DNA from: Rhizobium sp. Q54
Lineage (GTDB): Bacteria; Pseudomonadota; Alphaproteobacteria; ATCC43930; CGMCC-115725
Assembly: GCA_945861155.1 (NCBI GenBank)
Contig: CAMATN010000023.1
Coordinates: forward strand, 1 to 49,682
Length of the DNA stretch: 49,682 nt
Direction: 5' to 3'
Position numbers and translations under genes: made by a program. Within the stretch, counting starts at the first letter, position 1; the number at the start of each line of letters is the position of its first letter. A model generated the notes under the pieces. The model did not search any database, was not told the DNA's origin, and was given only the letters and a program-made list of their open reading frames with translations. Shown piece after piece: positions 8,127 through 16,297 of the stretch.

Positions 8127-8753
8127 ATGACAAGGATGGCGATCGCCGCAGGGATCATCGCGCTGCTCGCGGTGCCGGCGCTGGCGCAGACCCCGGCGCA
8201 GACCCCGGCCCCCGAGGGCACCCCGACCCGGATCCGCGCGACCGTCGAGAAGCTCGACGGCCAGAATCTGATGGTCAAGTCGCGCGACGGGCAGAACATG
8301 ACCATCGTGCTCGCGCCCAACACGACCGTCGTCACGCTGGTCAAGAAGAGCGTCGCCGACATCAAGGCCGGGGACTATGTCGCCTCGACCGGGGTCAAGG
8401 GCCCCGACGGCAAGATCCACGCGGTCGAGGTGCGCATCTTTCCCGAGGCGATGCGCGGCGGCAACGAGGGCCAGCGCCCGTGGGATTTGATGCCCGACAG
8501 TCTGATGACCAACGCCACCGTCGGCAAGATCGAGCAGGCGCCGAAGGGGCCGGTGCTGCACGTCACCTACAAGGGCGGCCAATCGGAATACACCGTCGGC
8601 CCCGAGGTACCGGTGCTGTCGATGGGAACGGGCGATATGAGCCTCCTAAAACCCGGCGCCGCGGTATTCATCGGCGCTCTCAAAAAGCCCGACGGCACCT
8701 TGACGGCGTCCCGCGTGACGGCCGAGAAGGACGGGATCAAGCCGCCGATGTGA
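8127..8753 (+). CDS. Periplasmic protein of the DUF5666-like type
   Basis: 208 residues with a clear Sec signal peptide (MTRMAIAAGIIALLAVPALA-Q). After a Pro/Thr/Gln linker the mature chain is made of small beta domains of the pattern RIRATVEKLDGQNLMVKSRDGQ and IKAGDYVASTGVKGPDGK, as in DUF5666-type OB-like proteins; a second half repeats this logic (ATVGKIEQAPKGPVLHVTYKGG, then LLKPGAAVFIGALKKPDG). The start at 8127 is preferred over one 24 bases upstream because GGGAGACGAGT stands before it. It precedes the msrQ-like gene by 46 bases and is probably in the same operon. Function unknown; a metal- or redox-related periplasmic role is a guess from the neighbour. Confidence 0.75.
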   Translation: MTRMAIAAGIIALLAVPALAQTPAQTPAPEGTPTRIRATVEKLDGQNLMVKSRDGQNMTIVLAPNTTVVTLVKKSVADIKAGDYVASTGVKGPDGKIHAVEVRIFPEAMRGGNEGQRPWDLMPDSLMTNATVGKIEQAPKGPVLHVTYKGGQSEYTVGPEVPVLSMGTGDMSLLKPGAAVFIGALKKPDGTLTASRVTAEKDGIKPPM

Positions 8754-8799
8754 TGTTGCGGCGTTCGGAGCGTGGCGGCGCGCTGTTCGGAGCGAATTA

Positions 8800-9663
8800 T
8801 TGTTCCCGTGGAAAGACTACGCCGGCCGCACCTCGCCGCTGAAGCTCGTGGTCTTTATCGCGCTGTTCGCTCCGGCGCTGTGGGTGGCGCTGGCGTTTTC
8901 GATGGGCTGGCTCGGGGCGCGCCCGCTCAACGAAGCGATCCACCAGCTCGGGCTGTGGACGATCCGGCTGATCTTCATCGCGCTGGCGATCACCCCGCTG
9001 CGCCACATCCTGCAATGGATGCGGCTCGTCCTGGTGCGCCGGATGGTCGGGGTCGCCGCCTTCGCCTACGGCATCGCCCATCTCAGCCTCTATGCCGGCG
9101 ACCAGGCCTTCGACATCGCCAAGATCGCCACCGAGATCGCGGTGCGGATCTACCTGACGATCGGCTTTGTCGCGCTGCTCGGATTGGCCGCGCTCGCCGC
9201 GACATCGACCGACGGCATGGTCCGCCGGCTCGGCCGGCGCTGGCAGCAATTGCACCGGCTGGTGTACGCGATCGCGCTGCTCGCGGTCGTTCATTACTGC
9301 ATGCAGTCGAAGCTCGATCTGTGGGAGCCGATGATCATGGCCGGGATCTACGGCTGGCTGATGGGGTATCGGCTGCTGTCGCGCTTTCTCCCGCGCACAA
9401 TTATCGTGCGCAGGCGCTTGCCCGTGGCCTGGATCGGCGGGCTCGGCGTCGCGGCGGCGGTTTTGACGGCGCTCGGCGAGGCGGCGTATTTTTGGATCGC
9501 CTTTGGCGCCGATCCGATGCGCGTCATCACTGCCAATTGGTCGCTAATGCTCGGGCTGCGGCCGGGGGTCGTCGTCCTGGGGCTTGGCGTGGCGGTCACC
9601 GCGGCGGGCGGGCTGCGCGGGGTCGTGGCGCTGCCGCCGCGGCGCCGGCCGCGCCCGGCTTGA
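8800..9663 (+). CDS. msrQ: MsrQ/YedZ-like haem-binding membrane subunit
   Basis: A 287-residue membrane protein of the ferric-reductase-like family. MsrQ anchors the periplasmic methionine sulfoxide reductase MsrP and passes electrons from the quinone pool or flavin reductase through b haems. The start is TTG and the chain opens with PWKDYAGRTSPLKL, typical for the family. Six or more hydrophobic helices follow, with the histidines expected for haem in AYGIAHLSLY and QLHRLVYAIALLAVVHY. A C-terminal part (about residues 205-287) adds further helices, as in longer alphaproteobacterial members. No msrP gene is in the window, which is unusual because msrP and msrQ normally form one operon. Confidence 0.75.
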   Translation: MFPWKDYAGRTSPLKLVVFIALFAPALWVALAFSMGWLGARPLNEAIHQLGLWTIRLIFIALAITPLRHILQWMRLVLVRRMVGVAAFAYGIAHLSLYAGDQAFDIAKIATEIAVRIYLTIGFVALLGLAALAATSTDGMVRRLGRRWQQLHRLVYAIALLAVVHYCMQSKLDLWEPMIMAGIYGWLMGYRLLSRFLPRTIIVRRRLPVAWIGGLGVAAAVLTALGEAAYFWIAFGADPMRVITANWSLMLGLRPGVVVLGLGVAVTAAGGLRGVVALPPRRRPRPA

Positions 9664-9704
9664 CTGGCTGGCCTGAGCCTCAAAGAGGTATGCGGGAGGC
9701 GGCA

Positions 9705-9905
9705 ATGGACGATCGGGGCGCCTTGTTGCGCGAGTTGATGGCGGTGTTCGACGAGTTGCCGGCGGCGCTGCGCGACGCGATCAACTATGCGCCCGAGCCG
9801 CTGGACCCGAACGGGCTCGCGACGCTGTGCCGGCGGCATGGCGCCGGCAATGTCCTGGCGATGATCGAGATGAAGCTCAGCCGCGGCCCGAACCGGCAGG
9901 TCTGA
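9705..9905 (+). CDS. Small hypothetical protein, 66 residues
   Basis: Begins MDDRGALLRELMAVFDELP and continues with a leucine- and alanine-rich, helical composition and no membrane segment. GGGAGG lies 7 bases before the start, and the gene follows msrQ by 41 bases in the same direction. Codon composition matches the neighbours. Not recognised as a known family. Confidence 0.6.
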   Translation: MDDRGALLRELMAVFDELPAALRDAINYAPEPLDPNGLATLCRRHGAGNVLAMIEMKLSRGPNRQV

Positions 9906-9935
9906 GCCGCCTGTTTGGTGTGTCCGGCCGGCCGG

Positions 9936-10496
9936 CTATCCTGCAAATCCGGCGATCGGCGCCGCGGCGGCGCGGCGGTGCATCGCCCGGGTCTGGCCGA
10001 TCTGCCGGGTCAAATCGCGTGCCAGCCGCAACGCGCCGGCGGCCGCGGCGGTGGCGTGACGCGTGTGCAGACAGGCGATCTCGGCCGCGGCGATGCCGAG
10101 TTCGGCGGCATGGCTGTGGCGCGGCAGGGGTTCGCGCTCGGTCCCACGCAGCACCAACTCGAACACGCAGCCGAGCAGCTGGCGCGGGTCGTACGACCGT
10201 TTGATCACGGTGTCGCAATCATCCTCGCCTAATGACATTTCGGCCGGGCCGGCGATAATCAACGCCTTTATCGCGGATTGCCGGCGCCGTGCGTCGCGCA
10301 ACAGCCCGCCGGCGTCGCCCGGCGCCAGCGCGACGACCAAGGCGGCGAAAACCTCGCGCTTCATCGCGGCGATCGCGCCGCCAGGCTCGGCTGAGGTGAC
10401 CGTTACAAACCCTGCCTCGCGCAGCAGATCGGCGATCAGTCGGCGCTCGCCCCCGTCGCCCGCTACCACCAGGATGCTCGGTCCCTTGCCCGCCAT
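9936..10496 (-). CDS. Degenerate response-regulator receiver protein (pseudo-receiver)
   Basis: 186 residues. Residues 7-118 follow the CheY-like fold (SILVVAGDGGERRLIADLLREAGF, then VFAALVVALAPGDAGGLLRDAR, and VIKRSYDP with the conserved lysine). The acidic pair at the first strand is replaced by Ala12-Gly13, and the phosphoacceptor position is Ala56, so it cannot be phosphorylated in the normal way. The tail (about 119-186) is alanine- and arginine-rich and helical, without a DNA-binding domain. It may act as a phosphorylation-independent interaction module. The start at 10496 is the one at which the fold begins. Confidence 0.65.
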   Translation of the reverse strand: MAGKGPSILVVAGDGGERRLIADLLREAGFVTVTSAEPGGAIAAMKREVFAALVVALAPGDAGGLLRDARRRQSAIKALIIAGPAEMSLGEDDCDTVIKRSYDPRQLLGCVFELVLRGTEREPLPRHSHAAELGIAAAEIACLHTRHATAAAAGALRLARDLTRQIGQTRAMHRRAAAAPIAGFAG

Positions 10497-10649
10497 CGTG
10501 CCCTCGCCTTCATCTCGGGCCTTCCAAGCCGGCCCTGGATCAGGGTTTAACCGGCGAAGGTTAAAGCATTGCTTACGGCGCCCCAGCCGCGATGAAGGCG
10601 CGACCCATCGCGCTTTCATCGCGGCCCAAACCGGGGCATTCTGCGCCTC

Positions 10650-10741
10650 GGAAGAGTACCGCTCCCGGTGGGGCGCGCGGGCTTCAAACCCGTTGGAGGG
10701 CGCGCAGGCGTCTTCGGTAGGTTCGACTCCTGCCTCTTCCG
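10650..10741 (+). tRNA. selC: tRNA-Sec (selenocysteine), anticodon TCA
   Basis: 92 bases, without encoded CCA. The acceptor GGAAGAG pairs with CTCTTCC, the D arm is a long 6-pair stem (CGCTCC / GGGGCG around the loop CGGT), and the anticodon loop CTTCAAA holds TCA between GCGGG and CCCGT. The variable arm is long (GAGGGCG / CGTCTTC), and the T arm reads GTAGG, TTCGACT, CCTGC. The order and the loops match bacterial selC closely. It decodes UGA as selenocysteine when SelA, SelB and SelD are present; none of these is in the window. A TTTTT follows two bases after the end. Confidence 0.92.
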
Positions 10742-10813
10742 GTTTTTCGCCGTTCCAGACAGTCACCCGTAGACTAGGGTGCACGGCGAGGGGTGTCCGC
10801 AGGCCCGGGCGGA

Positions 10814-11854
10814 TCACGATTTCCGCGCCGGCGCGCCGCGCGCGACGAGTTGCGCCAGCCCGTCGCCGGCATCGCTCGCGACACTGAAGGCGACATCGCC
10901 CCATGGCCCGTCGAGCAGCCCGCGCGGGACGTCGTTTTCCTGGCCGACGCTGCCGATTTCAACACCGTCCGCGCGGCGGACGCGCCACACGATCTTGACG
11001 TGCTGCTTGTCGGGCTTGACCGGGGTGATCGTGATTTCGGCCTCGACCCGCAAATCGGCCTTTTTCCCGTCGGTAACGATAGCCAAATCCTGCCGCCGCA
11101 ACACGCTCGTCACCGCCGCCGCCAGCGATGTCGCGCCGTCGCCCGGCGCTCCGCTGACCTTGCCGACCATGACCCGAACGCGGTTGTCGCCCGGCGGCGC
11201 TCCCGGTGGTGCTCCTGGGGGCGGCGGCGCCACGGGCTTCGCGCTCGGCGTCGGCGCGGGCATCGCACTCGCGAGCGCGGTGGGTTTGGCGGACGCCTCG
11301 TCGAGAAGCAGCGGCGCCAATTCGTCCGCGGCCGCCGTAGCCAGCCGGCCAATCACCGCGTCGCTGGCGCTTTGCCAATCGCCGGTTTTCGCCTCGACCC
11401 GCGCGCGGCGCTCGCCGAGGATGCGTCCCCGGGAATCGTAAAGCCGCCATAGCGCGGTGACAGTGGATTTGCCATCGCGCGGGCGGGATTCGCCGACGCG
11501 GCCGTACAGCAGATAGCTGCCGCGGCTCGTCGTCTTTTCGCTGGCCGGGATATCGCGCCTCAGCAGAGCGCTCGCCATCGCCGCACCGAGCTTGCTCGCA
11601 ACGATCGCGGGCTTGCCTTCAAGGGGGGCGATCGACACGCCGGCGCTGTCGCGGATGTTCAACAGCGCGACCGGCGGACGATCCTCGGCAAAGGGATGCG
11701 GCAAGGGCTGGCAGGCTGCGATCAGCGCGGCGACCGCGAGCGGCGCCAGCCGAACCGCCCCCAGCCGGCCCGTCCCCAGCCGACCCGTCCCCAGCCGACC
11801 CGTCCCCAGCGGGCGGGTCCCCGACCGGCCAGCCAATTGGCGGTTTTCGGTCAC
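10814..11854 (-). CDS. Putative lipoprotein with tandem-repeat N-region
   Basis: 346 residues, not matched to a known family. The N-terminus begins VTENRQLAGRSG, followed by five five-residue repeats of the LGTGR type, then LAPLAVAALIAAC-Q, a lipobox with the cysteine to be lipidated. The body has two similar alpha/beta parts around a Pro/Ala linker (about residues 205-240): ALLNIRDSAGVSIAPLEG onward and NRVRVMVGKVSGAPGDGATSL onward, each resembling the other in layout. The GTG start overlaps the stop of a 23-codon frame by four bases (GTGA) and no ribosome binding site is apparent, so coupled translation is likely. pgeF, a methyltransferase and lgt lie upstream in the same direction; lgt itself lipidates such proteins. 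Confidence 0.7.
   Translation of the reverse strand: MTENRQLAGRSGTRPLGTGRLGTGRLGTGRLGAVRLAPLAVAALIAACQPLPHPFAEDRPPVALLNIRDSAGVSIAPLEGKPAIVASKLGAAMASALLRRDIPASEKTTSRGSYLLYGRVGESRPRDGKSTVTALWRLYDSRGRILGERRARVEAKTGDWQSASDAVIGRLATAAADELAPLLLDEASAKPTALASAMPAPTPSAKPVAPPPPGAPPGAPPGDNRVRVMVGKVSGAPGDGATSLAAAVTSVLRRQDLAIVTDGKKADLRVEAEITITPVKPDKQHVKIVWRVRRADGVEIGSVGQENDVPRGLLDGPWGDVAFSVASDAGDGLAQLVARGAPARKS
11746..11820. repeat. 15-base tandem repeat, five units
   Basis: Five consecutive 15-base units of the form CCAGCCGACCCGTCC; the two central ones are identical and the outer ones are diverged. They are read on the minus strand as GTGRL-type pentapeptides in the positively charged N-region of the lipoprotein signal peptide. 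Unit number could vary without breaking the frame. Confidence 0.9.
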
Positions 11855-11922
11855 AGCAACAGCGCGCAGGTCGCCAACATGCCGAGCAGGCAAAACGCGG
11901 CGAACAACACCAGGTAGGGCAT
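11851..11922 (-). CDS. Possible 23-residue membrane micropeptide
   Basis: The frame MPYLVLFAAFCLLG plus MLATCALLL forms one hydrophobic helix. Its stop overlaps the GTG start of the lipoprotein gene (GTGA), the usual layout of translational coupling. It starts 26 bases after the end of pgeF. No strong ribosome binding site is seen, so it could also be only a leader for the lipoprotein. Confidence 0.45.
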   Translation of the reverse strand: MPYLVLFAAFCLLGMLATCALLL

Positions 11923-11948
11923 GGCGGGCAGAGCTATGACGGACAGAG

Positions 11949-12740
11949 CTAGGGCGCCAGCGCGATCGCGGCAAGGCCGCGGCCGTAATCGCCTTCGCCC
12001 CTAAGACAGGCCCGCCTATAGCTGAAGAACAGCGCCTCTTCGGCGGCGGTGTCGTGCGGCGCCCGCTCGACCGCGGCGAGGCCCTGGCGTTGCAGCCTTT
12101 GGGCGATGTAGCCCGGCAGGTCGAACAGGAAATGGCCCGGCCGCGCCGCCGGCCGAAAAAACCCTGAACTGGCGCGATCGGTGGCGGCGAAATTCGCGGC
12201 GAATTCCGGCCCGACCTCGTAGGAGGGCTGCGCGATGCACGGCCCGATCCCGGCACGGATGCGCTCGGGCCGCGCGCCGAGCGCCGCCATCGCCGCGACG
12301 GTCGCCTCCATGACCCCGGCGAGCGCGCCCCGCCAACCGCTATGCGCCGCCCCGATAATCCGCGCCACCGGGTCGGCGAACAGCACCGGCGCGCAATCGG
12401 CCGCGAGGATTCCGAGCGCGATGCCCGGCACGGCGGTGACCATGCCGTCGGCGCGCGGGTTCGCCTCGCGCCGCCAAGGCTGCTCGACGGTGACGATTTC
12501 GGCGCCGTGAACCTGGTGACAGCTGACCAGCTTTTCCGGGCCGAGGTCGAACCGGGCCGCCGCGATTCCGCGGTTCTCCTCGACATTGCGCGGGTCGTCG
12601 CGCGAGCCAAAGCCGCAATTGAGCGAGGCGAACAGCCCAAAGCTGACCCCGCCCTCGCGGGTGAAAAAACCATGCCGGATGCCGGGATCAGCCCCGGGAT
12701 CGGCCATTTCAAAATCGGCGAGCGCGTTGAGGGTGATCAT
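11949..12740 (-). CDS. pgeF: Peptidoglycan editing factor PgeF / YfiH-LACC1 family purine phosphorylase
   Basis: 263 residues of the multicopper-oxidase-like laccase-domain family. Conserved zinc and catalytic residues are visible in CHQVHGAEI, ILAADCAPVLFADP (Cys) and AAHSGWRGALAGV (His). Family members act as purine nucleoside phosphorylases/adenosine deaminases, and in E. coli remove L-Ser-containing mistakes from peptidoglycan precursors. The gene lies 10 bases downstream of the methyltransferase and 26 bases before the micropeptide frame, in a run of leftward genes headed by lgt, an arrangement common in alphaproteobacteria. Confidence 0.92.
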   Translation of the reverse strand: MITLNALADFEMADPGADPGIRHGFFTREGGVSFGLFASLNCGFGSRDDPRNVEENRGIAAARFDLGPEKLVSCHQVHGAEIVTVEQPWRREANPRADGMVTAVPGIALGILAADCAPVLFADPVARIIGAAHSGWRGALAGVMEATVAAMAALGARPERIRAGIGPCIAQPSYEVGPEFAANFAATDRASSGFFRPAARPGHFLFDLPGYIAQRLQRQGLAAVERAPHDTAAEEALFFSYRRACLRGEGDYGRGLAAIALAP

Positions 12741-12750
12741 GTCCTGGCCG

Positions 12751-13830
12751 TCAGTCGAAGCCGGCGGGCGCCGGGAGCCCTGGCGAAGTCAACGCCAGCA
12801 CCTTGAACAAATTGCCCATTTGCGCCGGATCGATCAAGCGCCGGAGACCGCTTTCCAGCGCGGCGCGCTCCGCCGGGGTCGCGCGAGCCGACAACGCCGC
12901 AAGGCGCGCCGCGGCGCCGAGCGCCCCGAGAAATTTCCCCTGCGGCGCCGGGCCATGCGCGATCGCGCCGGCGGCGCAGGAAGCTGCGGCGAATGCGGCG
13001 AAATCGACATGGGCGCTGAGATCGGCTTGGCCCGGATCGTCGAGCACCGCCACCGTTTCGTGGCGCCGCACCGCGGCGAGGGTCGGGCCGGGCGCGCTTG
13101 GGAAATAGCCGTAATCGATCAGCAGCGCCATGCCGGGCTGCCGCGCCAGCCGCTCGCCGAGCGCCACGGCAATTGCCGCCGCCGCGGGGCAGATCTCGGC
13201 CACCGTGCCGGGCGGCCTGTCGCGCAGCGCGGGCGCCACCAACAGGGTCAGGGCGGGGCTTTCCGGACCGTCGGCAAAAACGAGGCGCTCGGCGGCGTCG
13301 AGCGTCACGACCCGCTCGGCCCACTCCAAGCGGCCGCGAACCAGCTGGCGAACCGGCAGCGCGTCGAGAAACTCGTTGCCGACGAGCAGCAGCGGCCCGT
13401 CCGGCAATTCGTCGACGCTGGTGACAAAACACGGCCCGGCGCTGGCCAGATGGTGCGATTGCGCGGCGCGCAGCACCGGGCTCGCCTCGACGAGATATAT
13501 CGCCGCGGCGCCGCGAAAACCGGGCGCCGCCGCCGCGGCCCGCAGCAAATCGCCCATCATGGTGCCGCGACCCGGGCCGAGCTCGGCGACGACGACCGAA
13601 TCGGGCCGGCCGATGCGCTGCCAGAAATCGGCGAGGCACAGCCCGATCAGCTCGCCGAAGATCTGGCTGATCTCGGGCGCGGTGACGAAATCGCCGGCGC
13701 GCCCGAGCGGGTCGCGCCGCGCGTAATAGCCGTCTTCCGGATCGTGCAGCGCCATCGCCATAAACGCCGCGACCGAGAGCGGCCCCTCGCGGCGGATGCG
13801 CCGGGCGATCTTGAGCGCGAGATCGGCCAT
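12751..13830 (-). CDS. SAM-dependent methyltransferase, NDUFAF7/MidA family
   Basis: 359 residues. Begins with the family N-terminus (ADLALKIARRIRREGPLSVAAFM), then the DPEDGYYARRDPLGRAGDF and TAPEISQIFGELIG motifs, and the SAM-binding VVAELGPGRGTMMGDLLR at about residues 80-97. The eukaryotic homologue NDUFAF7 dimethylates an arginine in respiratory complex I; bacterial members are presumed protein arginine methyltransferases. It is placed between lgt (16 bases) and pgeF (10 bases), the standard alphaproteobacterial order. Confidence 0.9.
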   Translation of the reverse strand: MADLALKIARRIRREGPLSVAAFMAMALHDPEDGYYARRDPLGRAGDFVTAPEISQIFGELIGLCLADFWQRIGRPDSVVVAELGPGRGTMMGDLLRAAAAAPGFRGAAAIYLVEASPVLRAAQSHHLASAGPCFVTSVDELPDGPLLLVGNEFLDALPVRQLVRGRLEWAERVVTLDAAERLVFADGPESPALTLLVAPALRDRPPGTVAEICPAAAAIAVALGERLARQPGMALLIDYGYFPSAPGPTLAAVRRHETVAVLDDPGQADLSAHVDFAAFAAASCAAGAIAHGPAPQGKFLGALGAAARLAALSARATPAERAALESGLRRLIDPAQMGNLFKVLALTSPGLPAPAGFD

Positions 13831-13846
13831 GCCGGCCTGCAGCGAT

Positions 13847-14662
13847 CTACGGCGAGACCGAAGCCGCTGCCGGCCGTCGCCACGCCCAGACGATCAGCAC
13901 GGTCCCGGCGATCAACAGCGGGATCGACAGCAGCTGGCCCATCGTCGTGCCGAGGAAAAAATAGCCGAACTGGATGTCGGGTTCGCGGAACAGTTCGCCC
14001 GACATGCGGGCGACCGCATAACCGGCGAGAAAGAGGCCCGTCACCACCCCGGGAGACCGCCTGAGGCCACATCGTTCGGCCACTAACAGCAGCACAAACA
14101 ACAGGATGCCCTCGCAGAACGCCTGGTAGAGCTGGCTCGGGTGCCGCGGCAGGAGTCCGCCGCCGGGGAACACCATCGCCCACGACACATCGCTGACCCG
14201 GCCGATCAGCTCGCCATTGATGAAATTCGCGATCCGCCCGAACAACAGCCCGATCGGGACCGCCGCGCAGATGATGTCAGAAAAGGCGAAGATCGGGATC
14301 GTGCGGAGCCAGGTGAACAGGGCGATCGCGATCGTGACGCCGAGCGCGCCGCCGTGGAACGACATCCCGCCATGCCACACATAGAGCGCTTCGAGCGGGT
14401 GCTCGAGGTAGTAGCCCGGCCTGTAAAACAGGACATACCCGATGCGCCCGCCGAGCACGATCCCGAGCGTCGCCCACACCAGGAAATCGTCGATATCGGC
14501 GCGCCGGACGAGACCGGGCGGGCGGCCCGCCAGCATCAGGCAATAGCGCCAGCCGAGCAGCAGCCCGACGATATAGGCCAGGGCATACCAGCGGATCGCA
14601 AACGGCCCGATCGCGATCGCCACCGGGTCCACCGCGGGAAACGGGATCGCGAAGAACGGCAT
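13847..14662 (-). CDS. lgt: Prolipoprotein diacylglyceryl transferase
   Basis: 271 residues, seven membrane helices. Transfers the diacylglyceryl group from phosphatidylglycerol to the lipobox cysteine in the inner membrane. The family signature GRIANFINGELIGR is present (Lgt signature with the usual Gly replaced by Ala), as are HGGMSFHGGALG and the N-terminal IRWYALAYIVGLLLGWRY. The start at 14662 was chosen because MPFFAIPFPAVDPVAIAIGP is the usual N-terminus; the upstream extension reads through a repeat. It heads the leftward group lgt, methyltransferase, pgeF and lipoprotein. Confidence 0.95.
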   Translation of the reverse strand: MPFFAIPFPAVDPVAIAIGPFAIRWYALAYIVGLLLGWRYCLMLAGRPPGLVRRADIDDFLVWATLGIVLGGRIGYVLFYRPGYYLEHPLEALYVWHGGMSFHGGALGVTIAIALFTWLRTIPIFAFSDIICAAVPIGLLFGRIANFINGELIGRVSDVSWAMVFPGGGLLPRHPSQLYQAFCEGILLFVLLLVAERCGLRRSPGVVTGLFLAGYAVARMSGELFREPDIQFGYFFLGTTMGQLLSIPLLIAGTVLIVWAWRRPAAASVSP

Positions 14663-15005
14663 CGGCTTTGGGTATCCGCCAGGCCATGGGTGCAAGCGGA
14701 TACCGCTCGCCGCGGCCCTTATAGGAGGCGGCGGCGGTCGCGCCAAGCCCGGGTGTTCAGCCCAAAGTAAATCGCATTTGACCCAAAGCGGGCCTTTCTC
14801 AATCGTCATTCCCGCGAAAGCGGACATCCAGGGCAAGCGATTGATCTCGCCGCTCCTGGATTCCCGCTTTCGCGACACGGCTGTCCGTTCGGTTAACTTC
14901 GGAAGCGCGGTTGAGAGAAGGGTTTACAGCCAAATCGTCTTAGAAAAATCCCCTTGGCCGGGACGAGCCCGGCCACGGAGTAGTGGCTGATGTCTCTCCC
15001 GGCCC
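14663..15005. repeat. 343-base intergenic region with two palindromic repeats
   Basis: The region between lgt and the amidohydrolase gene has no gene. It holds an imperfect inverted repeat with arms 14804-14832 (GTCATTCCCGCGAAAGCGG core) and 14855-14880, of the kind dispersed in alphaproteobacterial genomes, and a separate 21-base palindrome at 14954-14974 (TGGCCGGG / CCCGGCCA). The lgt promoter presumably lies in 14663-14800, but no convincing -35/-10 pair was seen. Confidence 0.7.
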
Positions 15006-16154
15006 TCACGCCTGCTTGAACAGGCGGCTGGCGTTGCCCGCCATCAGTTTTATCCGGGCCTCGGGCTTGATGTCCCATTTGAGGAAATTGGCGACCGTGT
15101 CGGGGAACTGGCATTCTGAATGCGGGTAGTCCGAGGCGTACATCAAGACGCCGTCGCCCAGAAAACGGGTCACGGCATCGTACATGTCGGCGCCTTCATG
15201 CCGTTCGACGCTGCAGAAATAGCGCCCGCTCGACAGATATTCGCTCGGCTTCATCTTGAGTTCGGCGGTGCTGCCGACATAGGCGTATTGCTCGTCCATG
15301 CGCCGTCCCCAGAACGGCAGCCAGCCAAAGCCGCATTCGAGCGTGCCGACCCGCAGATCGGGGAATCGGTCCATGATGCCGCCGCCGATCACCGAGGCGA
15401 TAAAGCGCATCGCGCCCCACGGGTGCGAGGCGAGTCGGCCGAGGAAGATGTTGTCCCAACAATCCGCGTAGCCCGGGAAATAGGGCGGCGTCCAGGTGAA
15501 GCTGTGATGCACGATTGGCAGATCGTGCTCGGCGGCGGCGCGCCAGATCGGCTCGAGATCGGGGTGGTCGGCCGGCCGGTCGTTGCACACGAGCGGCATT
15601 ACCGCGACCGCCCAGCGCGACTTGCCCCATTCGCGAATCTCGTGCACCGCGGCGTCGACGTCGCGCGCCGAGGCGACGATCATGCTCTTGAGCCGGTCCG
15701 GGTACTGGCCGCAGAAATCCGACATATGGCGGTGGTAGGCGCGGATGATGCCAACTTCGAGGCTCGGGTCCTCGTGCCCGACGAGGCTCGTCCAGGCGGT
15801 CGGGATCAGGAAATGCCCGTCGGCGCCTTCGTCATCCATGTCGCGCACCCGACTCTCGGCCTGGTCGTCCTGAACCCCGACCCGCGGCATTTTCGACCCC
15901 ATCCAATGGGTGTCGCGCCCGCTATGCGTCTCGCGCGGCGCCGCCTCGCCGAGGATCCGGCGATAGGCGATCTGGCCGTAGCGATAGACATGGCGCCCGG
16001 GAGCGCCGCCCGGGTTATTGGGCCGGACCGGCACGCGGTACGCCGCGAGCTCCGCCAGCCGCGGGCGAAACCCAGGATCGACGTATTTGTCGAGAACCTC
16101 GGCCGACGGCTCGACATGGGTATCGGCATCGAATACGCGCAGTCCGTCTTTCAT
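15006..16154 (-). CDS. Amidohydrolase family 2 metalloenzyme
   Basis: 382 residues of the Amidohydro_2 (ACMSD/resorcylate decarboxylase) TIM-barrel family, hydrolases or decarboxylases of aromatic and other ring acids. The first-strand metal motif reads FDADTHVEPS, with further conserved parts in LPIVHHSFTW (metal His), GWLPFWGRRMDEQY and MYASDYPHSE (Asp that activates water). GGGGAGGAA precedes the start at 16154. It faces away from the ferredoxin gene, with 143 bases of probable shared promoter region between them. Confidence 0.85.
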   Translation of the reverse strand: MKDGLRVFDADTHVEPSAEVLDKYVDPGFRPRLAELAAYRVPVRPNNPGGAPGRHVYRYGQIAYRRILGEAAPRETHSGRDTHWMGSKMPRVGVQDDQAESRVRDMDDEGADGHFLIPTAWTSLVGHEDPSLEVGIIRAYHRHMSDFCGQYPDRLKSMIVASARDVDAAVHEIREWGKSRWAVAVMPLVCNDRPADHPDLEPIWRAAAEHDLPIVHHSFTWTPPYFPGYADCWDNIFLGRLASHPWGAMRFIASVIGGGIMDRFPDLRVGTLECGFGWLPFWGRRMDEQYAYVGSTAELKMKPSEYLSSGRYFCSVERHEGADMYDAVTRFLGDGVLMYASDYPHSECQFPDTVANFLKWDIKPEARIKLMAGNASRLFKQA

Positions 16155-16297
16155 AACGCTTCCTCCCCAACCGGCTGTTTCGTCTTCTATACACCCGTTG
16201 GCGCGGCGCGGAAACCGGCACTCGGAAAATGCTCGACCGTGGCGCGCAGATTGCGTAAGGCTGACCTTTCTCGGTTGATACAGGGACAGCAAGCACC

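Noticed and set aside
10742-10760. A rho-independent terminator after the tRNA gene
   Set aside because: There is a TTTTT but no separate hairpin in front of it; only the tRNA itself could serve as stem.
10814-12712. A 632-codon frame covering the lipoprotein and most of pgeF
   Set aside because: The part overlapping pgeF is a shadow; the true gene starts at the GTG at 11854, where a signal peptide and lipobox follow.
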